A stretch of DNA of 64,000 nt, from positions 62,001 through 126,000 of the forward strand of contig NC_087384.1 of the NCBI RefSeq assembly GCF_963675165.1, read 5' to 3'. This document shows positions 11,601-21,837 of this stretch, piece by piece. This stretch comes from Halichondria panicea. Lineage: Eukaryota; Porifera; Demospongiae; Suberitida; Halichondriidae. The notes below the pieces were generated by a model that was not told the DNA's origin, searched no databases, and was given only the letters and a program-made list of their open reading frames with translations. Made by a program: the position numbers and the translations under genes. The first letter of the stretch is position 1. Each line of letters opens with the position of its first letter.

Positions 11601-14600
11601 GTGTGTTGTGTGTAGGAGCCAGTGTGTTGTGTGTGTTGTGTGTAGGAGCCAGTGTGTTGTGTGTGTTGTGTGTAGGAGCCAGTGTGTTGTGTGTGTTGTG
11701 TGTAGGAGCCAGTGTGTTGTGTGTGTTGTGTGTTGGAGCCAGTGTGTTGTGTGTGTTGTGTGTAGGAGCCAGTGTGTGTTGTGTGTAGGAGCCAGTGTGT
11801 TGTGTGTGTTGTGTGTAGGAGCCAGTGTGTTGTGTGTGTTGTGTGTTGGAGCCAGTGTGTTGTGTGTGTTGTGTGTAGGAGCCTGTGTGTTGTGTGTGTT
11901 GTGTGTAGGAGCCAGTGTGTTGTGTGTGTTGTGTGTAGGAGCCAGTGTGTTGTGTGTGTTGTGTGTAGGAGCCAGTGTGTTGTGTGTGTTGTGTGTAGGA
12001 GCCAGTGTGTTGTGTGTGTTGTGTGTAGGAGCCAGTGTGTTGTGTGTAGGAGCCAGTGTGTTGTGTGTGTTGTGAAGTACATGTACTGTAGTTGTTGTTT
12101 TTGTCTATTATAAATGATAACGAAGTGTTTGTTTCCTAGAACTCCTCAGAATGAGAGCTTGCTGATCCTTGCATTGCGTCATCAACTAGAGGACGTGGCA
12201 GATCGACTGTGTGAGTTGGGAGTGGATGTGAACCAGGCTGACAGTGAGGGGAACTCCCCTCTCTGGGTGGCACTACGCAGCAAACAAGAGGCAGTCGCTG
12301 CTAAACTGGTACACTACTAGCTCATATACTTGTCCAGTGTTAGCAAGAGGCAGTCGCTGCTAAACTGGTACACCACTAGCTCATATACTTGTCCAGTGTT
12401 AGCAAGAGGCAGTCGCTGCTAAACTGGTACACCACTAGCTCATATACTTGTCCAGTGTTAGCAAGAGGCAGTCGCTGCTAAACTGGTACACTACTAGCTC
12501 ATATACCTTGTCTAGTGTTAGCAGAATCAGGCCTGTTTCAGAGATATAACTTTAAAAGGCCATAACTTGTGTCAATTTCAAACCTAAAAGATGCATCTGT
12601 TTGGTAGTGCTACAATACATGTACTGTATGTACCTCCCCTCATGTATCTCTACCCCTCATCATATCAGTATCTCTACCCCTCATCATATCAGTATCTCTA
12701 CCCCCCTCAGATAGTGCACGGCTGTGATCCTAACTCCTGGCATCGCTCCACTGATGGGACCACCATCACTCTACTGCACAGAGCTATCCTACTACATGAT
12801 ACTACCTCGGCTTGTTTCCTCATTCGTAAAGGAGCAGATATCAACAGTCCATCTCGTCCAGCTCCTGGGGGCTTGGAGGGAGTGTTTGCCCCACCCCTTC
12901 ATATGGCCGCCATGAGAGGTCTCCAGGAAGTGGTGCGCTGTCTAGTGGAACATCAGGCTGACATCAACGCTAAGGTGTGTGTGGTCATGTCCTGTGCCCT
13001 ACACACACACACACGCCCACACACACAGGACTCTGATGGACGCTGTGCTATCCATGTCTCCATCTCTTGTAAGCAACCACGCTGCTCGGACATACTGCTG
13101 ACTCAGGCGAACCTTGACCTCACCGTACGAGACAAAAACAACCAAACACCGTTTGCTGTAGCCATGGCAACCAAAGACAACCAAATCGGACTGTCTATCC
13201 TCAACAGAGAACCTAGTGCTGCCGAGCAGGTGACTGTCCCTATATAATCTGTTGCTATGTAACCCGTCCCTATATAATCTGTTGCTATGTAACTAGTCCC
13301 TATATAACCAACCCACCACTGTGGTGTATACAGGTTGACTCTCGGGGACAGAACTTCCTCCACCTGGCTGTTCTACACGAGGACACTGAGGGGGTCATCT
13401 TCCTGCTCAGTGTGAGGGCAGATGTTAACTCAAAGGTCACGAACCCCACACTCAATACGTCCCTACACTATGCCGTCAAAGGAGGATCAGAGATACTCGT
13501 GAGACATCTGGTAAGCATTTAATGACCTATACTGAGCCTTGACCCCTGACCTCCTACAGTTGTTAGCGGGCGCGCGTGTGACTGACATTGACAACCACCA
13601 GAGGGGGGTGCTCCATATGGCAGTGGAGGGGGATTTCCCCTCTATCCTCTCTATCCTATTAGAGAACAGTGCGGACCCTGACCTTGCTGATGAGGCAGGA
13701 AATAACGGTTAGAAGAGTGTGCAATCATTATAATTATAACTGACAACGTGTCATGTGATGTGTGTACAGCTCTCCATGTGGCAATGCAGCTGGGTCACAT
13801 GATCTGCTCCAAGATCCTACTAGAAGAAAGTGTTGTGAACCTACTCTCCATCAACCTTCGGTAAGCCCCTCCCATTTTCCCTAAGCCCCTCCCACTTCAC
13901 CTAACCCCCTATCTAGTGGTCAGATGTGTCTCCATCTACTGGCTAAGCACGGGCGTGAGAATGCAGCTGCCATATTCAGTATGCTCTTGAGCACTGCACC
14001 GAGGTTCCCTCTAGACAAGCAGGACGAGGACGGACACACTCGTGAGTGCCCCTCCCCCTACCTCGTTACCGTGTGTGTACACTTGTCCTCCATCTTAGAA
14101 GAGAAAGCATGGGCTATATAATTATAGCTTTGTGTTTTCTCACAAATAAACCTGTCTTTCAGGACTCTTTCAGCTGCCATAACTTGAATTCCGTATATCC
14201 AATGTCAACAATTTTATGATTTTCTGAAAGCTTAGAAAAATACCTTTCAAATGGTGTCATCAAAGTTCATATTTAAGAGAAAAAAGTATTTGCCAATTTG
14301 GCGATACCATGAATAATAAATAGCCCATGGTCCAAGGCCAAAAAATGACAAATTAGGGCCCCGAAAAAAATTTGGATTGCAACACATCATTTAAAAGGTC
14401 TCTTTCTAAGCTTTCAGAAAATCCTAAAATTTTTGACATTGGATCAATGATACTCAAGTTAATGCTGTTGAAAGATGTTCAACTACACTCCGTTCAATTC
14501 AATAGTTCGGCGATTCTTTCGGCTGCCATAACTTGAATTCTGTGGATCCAATGTCAAATTTTTGGGGATTTTCTGAAAGCTTAGAAAAAAATAGTTCAAA

Positions 14601-15230
14601 TGGTGTCATACTTGAGAGATAAAAATATTTGCCAATTTGGCGATACCAAATGAATAATAACAGCCCATGGTCCAAGGCCGAAAAATGACAAATTAGGGCC
14701 CCGACAAAATTTTGGATTGCAACACATCATTTCAGAAAATCCTAAAATTGTTTACATTGGTACTCAATATGCTCAACTCTACACCCTCCCCCCCCCCACT
14801 TACAGCGCTACTTCTGGCCTATCTCAATGGTGCCACTGCACTGTGTGACACACTGGTACTAGCCGGGGCACATCCCAGCATCCCTAACAAACAAGGACTG
14901 AGCATCTTCAACTCTCCAGTGGCCACCAAACAGCTACTGTTCAGAATACTAGAGCAAATCACCTCTGAACCACAATGGCTGGAGGGAAACTTCTGTCAGC
15001 ATTGCAACCTCAAGTTCAACATATCGCATCGTAAACACCACTGGTAAGCATGACCTCTGCCAGTATTCCATTTACCCCCACTCTTTGTTACCTCTAGCCG
15101 ACACTGTGGTCGCCTCCTGTGCAAGCAATGCACAAGCCATCAGATGCCCATTCTCAAGTTTGATCTAAGCAAGCCAGTGCGGGTGTGTGAGGTGTGCTCT
15201 GACCTCTTCAAGCTCGGATCATCACGTTAG
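7931..15230 (+). CDS. ANKFY1: Ankyrin repeat and FYVE domain protein 1 (Rabankyrin-5)
   Basis: Early-endosome Rab5 effector involved in macropinocytosis and endosome traffic. I read 21 exons: 7931-7946, 8072-8261, 8314-8571, 8631-8754, 8811-8960, 9302-9580, 9657-9850, 9907-10366, 10425-10584, 10634-10786, 10841-11020, 11153-11399, 12140-12308, 12711-12974, 13029-13229, 13334-13510, 13560-13707, 13770-13860, 13917-14041, 14806-15043 and 15098-15230. They give 1318 aa (human 1169). The order is an N-terminal coiled coil ([19 protein letters not shown]), a BTB domain (~68-165), a long ankyrin array (~270-1190) and a C-terminal FYVE zinc finger with [13 protein letters not shown] (~1252-1318). 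The start ATG gives MAASS before an unusually short 16-nt first exon. Intron 13 carries duplicated splice junctions. Intron 19 holds two copies of a foldback repeat. GAS2-like follows 248 bp downstream on the same strand. Confidence 0.95.
9028..9297. repeat. Pyrimidine-rich minisatellite in ANKFY1 intron 5
   Basis: Mixed units of CTCACC, CCCACC and CACTCACC fill the intron right up to the 3' splice site before exon 6. The array therefore supplies a ~270-nt polypyrimidine tract. Confidence 0.9.
11431..12075. repeat. ~30-bp minisatellite in ANKFY1 intron 12
   Basis: About 20 copies of a unit containing GTGTAGGAGCCAGTGTGTTG, with a few shortened units. Each has a weak acceptor-like TGTGTAG. Its stop-free readings are composition artefacts. 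Confidence 0.9.
12284..12500. repeat. 58-bp tandem repeat built from the end of ANKFY1 exon 13 and its 5' splice site
   Basis: The last ~24 nt of exon 13 (AAGAGGCAGTCGCTGCTAAA then CTG) and the following GTACAC are repeated three more times inside the intron, spaced 58 bp apart. There are thus four nearly identical candidate donors, and only the first fits the coding frame with exon 14. Confidence 0.9.
14167..14474. mobile_element. Long-TIR foldback element (MITE-like), copy 1, in ANKFY1 intron 19
   Basis: A ~308-bp element whose two ends are ~75-bp imperfect inverted repeats. Shared features are CTTTCA, TAACTTGA, ATCCAATGTCAA and the core GATTTTCTGAAAGCTTAGAAA, followed by ACCTTT; the right arm is the reverse complement. 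The centre carries GCCCATGGTCCAAGGCC. There is no open reading frame. Related copies lie at 14514-14767, 17990-18330, 37020-37290, 45105-45400 and 51550-51830. Confidence 0.8.
14514..14767. mobile_element. Long-TIR foldback element, copy 2 (right end shortened)
   Basis: Direct neighbour of copy 1 in the same orientation. The left arm is intact (TGCCATAACTTGAATTC, TTTTCTGAAAGCTTAG). The right arm lacks the CTAAGCTT part and ends at TTTACATTGGTACTCAA. The 3' splice site of this ANKFY1 intron lies about 40 bp further on. Confidence 0.75.
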
Positions 15231-15478
15231 ATATGTAGCGGACATTTTTAAGCAAACTCTTAGACTTAGCTGTACACTGTATGTGATTATTAGTTTCTGT
15301 GAATTGTTGTTAGTATGTTCTCTGATGTGTGTGCACACTGTATGTAATGCTTGCTGCTTGAATTTTAATCAACAAATGAGGGGGTGTGTCATCTAGTAGT
15401 AGTGCTTGCTATGGCTTTAGCAGAGGGGGCGTGTTGACACCAGCTAGCCAGGCTCAGGAGGTGTGAAGCTGAGTAGTG

Positions 15479-16495
15479 ATGGATGAATGTGATGCTCCAA
15501 CATCCCCTGAGATAGCTCTCAAGGAAATGGAAGCACTAGAAGCAATCAAAGAAGATATTTGCCAATGGCTAACAAGAATCATGCATATTGCAATAACACC
15601 AAGCTCCTTCATGGATCACCTTGACAATGGAGTGGTGCTCTGCCAGTTGGCAAGGCTGACCCAAGAAGCAGCTAACAAAAGTCAAGAGCTACCAGCTAGT
15701 GTACCTATCAAGTGCAACGATAAAGCTGTATCTGGTTCATTTCAAGCAAGAGACAATGCATCAAACTTTATTAGCTGGTGTCGTGATTTTGGAGTGGAGG
15801 AGGCGGTTGTGTTTGAGTCAAATGGGCTAGTGGATCACAGTGATGAGAAGAGAGTAGTACTGTGCCTACTGGACGTGGCCAGGTTTGCTGATCGTGTCGG
15901 CATCTCACCACCAGAGCTGGTGAGAATGGAGAGAGAGATCGAGGAACTTGACTCTGCAAGCCCTCTACTGACTAGCAATGGTGATCAGAGACAAGGACAT
16001 TTAAAGCAGTCGCAACTTTCAAGGAAGGTACTGGCTATGCAGCTCTAATGATGATGATGTGTCTCCATGCATGTGTAGTGATGATGATGTGTCTCCATGC
16101 ATGTGTGTACAGGTGCTGGCCATGCTGAGTGATTGCAAGTGTCCTCCCCTGCAAGGTATGGTGGTGAGGGATTGCGGTAGTGGCAAGTTTATTGTCAGTG
16201 GAGGTCGGATCAGAGCACACAAGACCCTCTATGCTAGAGTGAGTACCGCATGCTATATACCCCTGAGCTGGTATACCTCCTCCTCATGCAGTTGCTTAGT
16301 GATCGTATCATGGTGCGTGTGGGGGGAGGCTGGGACACACTGGACCACTTCCTACTAGTACACGATCCATGCAGAATCAAACAGTTTATTCTATGTAAGT
16401 GATCGTATTTTATAGTTATTATGTACAATTTTATGTTTGCAGTGAAAAAAGGACCCAACGATGAACTTGTGAAAGCTCACATGAAAATGCAATGA
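15479..16495 (+). CDS. GAS2: GAS2-like protein with CH and GAR (GAS2) domains
   Basis: Cytoskeletal linker family joining actin (CH domain) to microtubules (GAR domain). Four exons: 15479-16027, 16113-16238, 16292-16394 and 16443-16495, giving 276 aa (human GAS2 is 313). The CH domain spans about residues 18-145, with [17 protein letters not shown] and [13 protein letters not shown]. The GAR domain (~184-260) shows [16 protein letters not shown] and [20 protein letters not shown], the family hallmark. The ATG at 15479 directly follows an in-frame stop. The start of intron 1 (GTACTGGCTATGC) resembles the start of exon 2 (GTGCTGGCCATGC), and the intron interior is a 31-bp duplication. The domain assignment is firm. 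Whether it is GAS2 itself or a GAS2L is uncertain; the short length favours GAS2. Confidence 0.9.
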
Positions 16496-16706
16496 ATCCG
16501 AACTATATTAATGTGTTTATATTTATTTTTTCTTTACTACGTGTATATACATATCAGTAATTTTTTGAGAAGTAACAATTGTCGTACAGTACGTCATGAC
16601 AACAGTGCTTGGGTGTATTATTACATCATTACACATTGCATGATTCAGCTTAGAGTAAAATTGATACGAGTTTCCAATGCTTAGTATAGTCAATATCCCA
16701 GCTAGG
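16496..16706. other. Convergent 3' interval, GAS2-like / TYW1
   Basis: 211 bp of AT-rich DNA between the stop codons of two convergent genes. It presumably holds both 3' UTRs. No other feature is seen. Confidence 0.6.
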
Positions 16707-19397
16707 CTAGCATCCTCCGATGTCCTTGTTCTTGTTCTTGCGGTGCCAGCGAGTCTCTAGTGGGTCAAATCCCCTCTGCTTGTGACCAATCACAGCCCAC
16801 TCTGGGGAGGGGGCCACATAGTCCAGGGCCGTGAACGTCTGCTGCCCATTGGACGCCTCGTACGCCCCAATCTGGTGCGTGTGTGTGTGGGTGGGTATTG
16901 ACAAGCAATAATAGACTTGACACATAAGTTCTAACAATTTACATGCAGAGCTACTAAGTTGGTCGAGGCTACAAGTGTCAGAGTAGTTGGCATGGTTACT
17001 GCTATCTTACTAGTTCGTGGAACTTGGTGTAGTCAATCCAAGTGTGCCACTTGCCATCAATGAAAAACTGAAAACCAAAAATAACGTACATAATAAAAGT
17101 GCACGGACACTGTAACGTGGTGGGCTATCTGAACACACAGCAGTACAGTATGAGGTACTAAACCACACCCACTTTCTTGTGCGCTATGAGGACACAGTTT
17201 GAGTGCTCATGTTCACAAGCCACAGCATAGTCAGGGAGTAAGGCAGCAAAGGTCTGCACGAAGTTCAGCACTTCCTCATGCCAGGGAACGTTGACGAGCG
17301 TGAGGGTGGAGGTCTTAGAGTCACCACAATAGGTCACACCCTAAGAGAGGGGGGGGGGGGTTATAATCAACCATGCTGTAATCTCTAGTTTAGTTTGTTA
17401 TTTGCAACACAACTAAAGATGGTGGCAGTATAAAGCTTGAGAGAATAATCTGTCAAGTTTACTCACTTTAACTTCAATGAAGTCCGGGTTACCCTTGGTA
17501 ACTAGACTGGCATAGCTCTCTAGCTCATCTGTGTTCCATTGCTTGACAAGAGTGAGTCGATACACAGTCCGCTGACCCTACACAGCGGGGAACCATGGTA
17601 ACCGACAATGCTCAGAGAGATAATATTATTGATAGTAACAACTGAAATAGTAGCACTACTTGCAGCAACCTTCTCAGAGAGTGCCTCGAGGCTTGAGATG
17701 AAGCGTGGCCAGAAGTCCCTGAAGAGAGGTCGGTCTATCTTCTTGAGAGTGTCCTTAGTGCTAGCGTCCACACTCACATACAGCTGGGTGACTGGTAGGA
17801 GGGATCTGGGTGTGTGTGTGGTGTGGGAGGGATATGGGTGTGTGGGGTGGGGTGGGTGGAGGTATGTATACATGTGTGGTTTTCTTAAAAATGAGAAAAT
17901 TATGGCCTGTTTTAAATAGAGATTTGAGCAAGTGATCCAAAAGAGCTCCTTCTTAGCTTTCAAAAATCTGCCATTCAAATTTATGGCTGTTGCAAGGTAT
18001 AGAACCTTTTTGCAGTTGCCTTACCTTACTGGGAAACTTAGCATATTTGAACGGCCATAATTTTAGTTACGATGGTCCAATAGCGTAAATTTTATGATTT
18101 TCTGAAAGCTTAGAGAGAGGCCTTTCAGATGGTGTGTTAAAATCCAAAGTCTATTTTTTGGACCTGATTTTGACAAAATACCATGGGCTATAGCCCATGG
18201 TATTCTTCCAAAAATGAGAAATTATGGCCCGTTTTAAATATGAAATTTGAGCAAGCGATCTGAACGGGCTACTTCTAAGCTTTCAGAAAATCAAAAAATC
18301 TTTGAATTTAATTAACTCTAGTTACAGAGCGAACTCTAGTACACACCTGATAGCCTCAGGGAACTGTGCATTAGTGACGAGGAATGTGGAGATCTCCTTA
18401 TTGTGTAGTAGTCTGACTAGAGTGTTGATCTCAGGGTACATGATGGGCTCTCCTACCAGGGACAGGGCACAGTGCTTGGGCTCCTTCCCTTCAGCCAGTC
18501 GCCGTGGCAACACACCAGGTACACCTGCAGGGCAAGGTCAATCACACTTGTAAGAGTATGCAGCACTTGTTGCGGCACATTTAGCTACTTAACAAGACTC
18601 TTGTATGTATATAATTGTGGTGTATACAGTAAGTGTTAATTTGACCTTTGAACTGCTTGACCATCTGATAGTGACTATCCAGAGCTCCTTTTAGAATGGT
18701 TTCCGCATCGTCCATCTTCCATCGCCATTCTGTGCCTACTGGGTTGGTGTGGTGCCTGTGTGCGGGGTGGAGTGGGCGTGTGCGTGGGTGGGAGTTGTTA
18801 TGGAACTACATGTACGTAGTATTGCACGACCACCATGCAAGTCAACAATATACTGTACACACAAAGGAAACGCAGGTTGATGCATTTATCAGGTTGATGC
18901 ATTATCAGGTTGATAATTGAGAGGCTATTTCGAATACACACACACACGAGTCTCACCTCCAACAGAAGACGCACTTGTTGGCACAGGCTAGACTGGGTGT
19001 GGTCTCCATGCAGCGATGACTCTCAATACCATAAAAGGTATGCTTGTAACAACCTCCCCTGCCCCTGAGCATAGACTTGGTCCATCGACACATCTTCACT
19101 CCGGAGTGGGATCCAACCACACGATACCCTATAGACACAGTGACTGAGCTAGTAACTCTGGGTGGACAGATCTTTATATAAGCAGAACATTCTAATAGCT
19201 ACTGGTTATGGTCTCAGAATTAGAGACAGTCTACACAGAACAATGCTCTCAGACCGCCCGTCTCGTGAATATCATCACTGACCACACACGCCCACTCTAC
19301 CCACACACACACACACCTTGCTTGGTGAGGGACTGCCTCAGGGCAGGGGTCACCATTTCCCTGGGCTCTTTTAGTCCTTTCCTTACTTGATCCTCTT

Positions 19398-19447
<50 letters not shown>

Positions 19448-21602
19448 TGGTGATCATTGAGACTGCTGGTCTAACCATGCTATCAAACCATTGCATTGAT
19501 TCTGCAGGAACACAATAATAGTAGCCAGTACAAACATTGCACATCAGAGGACGACTTATTAAACAGGAAACATTCCTAGCAGTTCCTCTAGCTCCGCCTA
19601 CTGTACCTCTCTCCGCTGACTCTTGGCACTCTTCATCTTGCCCATCACATGACCCATATCCTCCACGTCCACAAGTCCTACTGATGAGCGGGGGCTCCCC
19701 CCTTCGGCCTCCTCCTCCGCCCCACTGGCCTCATCCTCACTAGAGCTCTCATACAATACCTGCAGTAAAACACAAGCTCAACTCACAGTGACCTTTAACA
19801 CAACATGCCACTTGAAGTATTGTATCGTCTTTCCATTAATGACTTTAAAATGATCATCACAACAAACTATGGCTACTCAAAGAGTGGAAGCTCCATAATC
19901 AATAATCTATAATATAATTATAGGAAATGATGAAATGACTTATCAGCAATGGAAATGATGCAACACCCGACAACCCTCACCTCTTCCTTGCTCGACTTGC
20001 AGCAGTTGCCCTCGGACTTGCCGCCCCCACACTCACAAGGGGTGTGGCCACCATCACAGGGGGTGAGGTCTTGGAGAGCTCTCTCACCCACTAACACAGG
20101 GAACACCTCACGAACAAAGTCATCCAGCCAAACTTTGAAATCTTCTTCCAGTCCTACAAAGCGATATAGCACAATCAGGATCTGAGTACAGCATTAAAAT
20201 GTCAAACGCAAGGATTAAGCCTTTGAAGTAGGGGATTTGGACTAATCACAAAACCATTGGAAAGGTAATTCTGAGAGATATTGAATGCATTAATTAGTTT
20301 AAATTACGGGCTCTCAAAGATTGTTGTTAATAGTGCTGAACCTCACTTGCTAAACGCTTACCGCCATGATCACTCTGAGCCACATTCTGATCACCCAGTC
20401 TCAACGGGTATACAGGTTTCGCTGACAACTTTCTTAACCAGTCAAACAGGTTTTTCCCCGCCAGGCAATAATTTGTATCATATAGAGAGTGGCCGAGAGC
20501 AAACACGGTGAACTTGACTCCTGCTAGAAGTGATTTCTGAACTCTGCAGTCATCACTCGCTTCGTGTATCCATCTACAGAACCACTCGGCCGTGTCAGGG
20601 GGTGCTCCACCAGTGTACGTGGAGAGCAGGAACACACACACAACATGGGGGTCACAGCACTGCAACATGCAAGAAATAGTACTCTCAAAAATACAAATTT
20701 CCATTCCAGCGTTAAATAAAGTATCTTTGAATGGTCATAGCTTAACTGTTAGTCCAAAAACGTTACATGTAATTGTTTTTTGAAAGCTTAAAATGAGCTC
20801 GTTAAGAAGTGTCTTAAAATGGGCCTGTTTTTATTTTTCCAGGCTCGTTCCAAATTTGAGAAATGAGTATACCATCTGATAAAGACCAATAATTGTGTGA
20901 TACACATTACACAATATGATAGGCGCTCGCATTAATAGCATTAGTTGGTATGACCTCGTGTGTGAGTGTGTCGTCAGGGTCACAGTCCTTCAGGTCGGCA
21001 ATAGTCACGCTAACCCCTCTAGAGCTAGCTTTCTCCACTAGCTGCTCGGCAAAGCTTTTAGAGGTGCCTGCTTGTGTTCCATAGAACACCTTCAGTGTGT
21101 GAGGGTGTGGTGGGAGGGGGTCAGATGCAGTGGAGGAGTGTGGTGGGCGGGCAGTGGAGGAGTGGAGGGTCTCTGCTCTGACCTGTAGTGAGAATGATAT
21201 AATGGTTAGGTTGGGAGATGAGAGGCTACTCACTCATCTCATAGTTCAATGCTCCTAGTATATATTCTGGTAGGCTCACATGTGTCATGTGGAGACAGTG
21301 CGTAATGTTGGTTACAATAGTTACAGTGTGTATCAGCAATGTAGTCAAGGCTATGAGAATACGCAAATTACTCTTTCGACCTGTGTAAGTATACAATACG
21401 ATATTAATTGAATATGCTGTCACTGCACTGGTGTTGTCCACAGTCTAGCCACTGGCTTCACCTTATCCTTGCCCTGCTGGTTGCTACTCTTGGTGCTGTT
21501 GTAGGTGAGGTAGACCAGCACCGTGGCAGCCACCACCAGCAAGAGCGTCAGTCCTAGAGAGAGAGGACTGCCCAGAGCGTACTGCAGTATGGAAGACTCC
21601 AT
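16707..21602 (-). CDS. TYW1: tRNA wybutosine-synthesising protein 1 (4-demethylwyosine synthase)
   Basis: Radical-SAM enzyme that builds the tricyclic base at G37 of tRNA-Phe from N1-methylguanosine and pyruvate. Fourteen exons: 21462-21602, 20955-21182, 20362-20659, 19981-20153, 19607-19759, 19317-19398, 18957-19128, 18646-18755, 18347-18524, 17670-17805, 17467-17577, 17173-17340, 17011-17067 and 16707-16871. They give 723 aa (human 732). An N-terminal membrane segment (~15-37) precedes a flavodoxin domain (VFYGTQAGTSKSFAEQLV; STYTGGAPPDTAEWFC). An acidic linker and the radical-SAM domain follow. The SAM-cluster motif is CANKCVFC (C-x3-C-x2-C). Three upstream Cys spaced by 13 residues (in KMCRW, GCYKH, HRCME) match the second Fe-S cluster ligands. 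It ends in RGFDPLETRWHRKNKNKDIG, typical of the family. It is head-to-head with POR, 235 bp away. Confidence 0.96.
17880..18330. mobile_element. Foldback repeat family in a TYW1 intron, rearranged copies
   Basis: Contains the family words GATTTTCTGAAAGCTTAGAG, ATCTGAACGGGC and CTAAGCTTTCAGAAAATC. The near-perfect central palindrome ATACCATGGGCTATAGCCC, followed by ATGGTAT, lies at 18180-18202. An extra half-copy lies at 17880-17975. Confidence 0.65.
20253..20335. repeat. Dispersed repeat family C, copy 2
   Basis: Matches 1408-1504 in order (AAGGTAATTCTGAGAG, TTGAATGCAT, AATTACGGGCTC, CAAAGATTG). It lies in the TYW1 intron between exons 20362-20659 and 19981-20153. Confidence 0.6.
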
Positions 21603-21837
21603 GCTAGCTAGCTAGCTGTAGTGTTGACTAGACCACATGGCCGTGAGATAATGACGACATCTTTAATCAAGGAACTGAGGTCAAGAAGATCAAAGAGAAA
21701 GGGTATTTATAAACAGGTAAATAAGCTGATGCAAGCCTAGTGACGTAGACTCTACAAGTATACAAAACCTTCTTCTGACTTTCATATTTCATATTTTCAT
21801 TTTTTATTCTAGAACTAGAAGGAGAGAGCTGATAGCA
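21603..21837. promoter_or_regulatory. Shared upstream interval of TYW1 and POR (candidate bidirectional promoter)
   Basis: Only 235 bp separate the two divergent start codons, so both promoters and 5' UTRs must lie here or overlap. A GCTAGCTAGCTAGC run abuts the TYW1 ATG. No TATA box at a convincing position was seen. Confidence 0.55.

Noticed and set aside
15187-15396. Small reading overlapping the end of ANKFY1
   Set aside because: A shadow frame across the FYVE exon and 3' UTR.
21226-21441. Hydrophobic segment between the first two TYW1 exons as an extra coding exon
   Set aside because: Joining exon 1 (ending GATAAG) directly to 21182 keeps the frame and matches the family. The segment has no matching splice phases.
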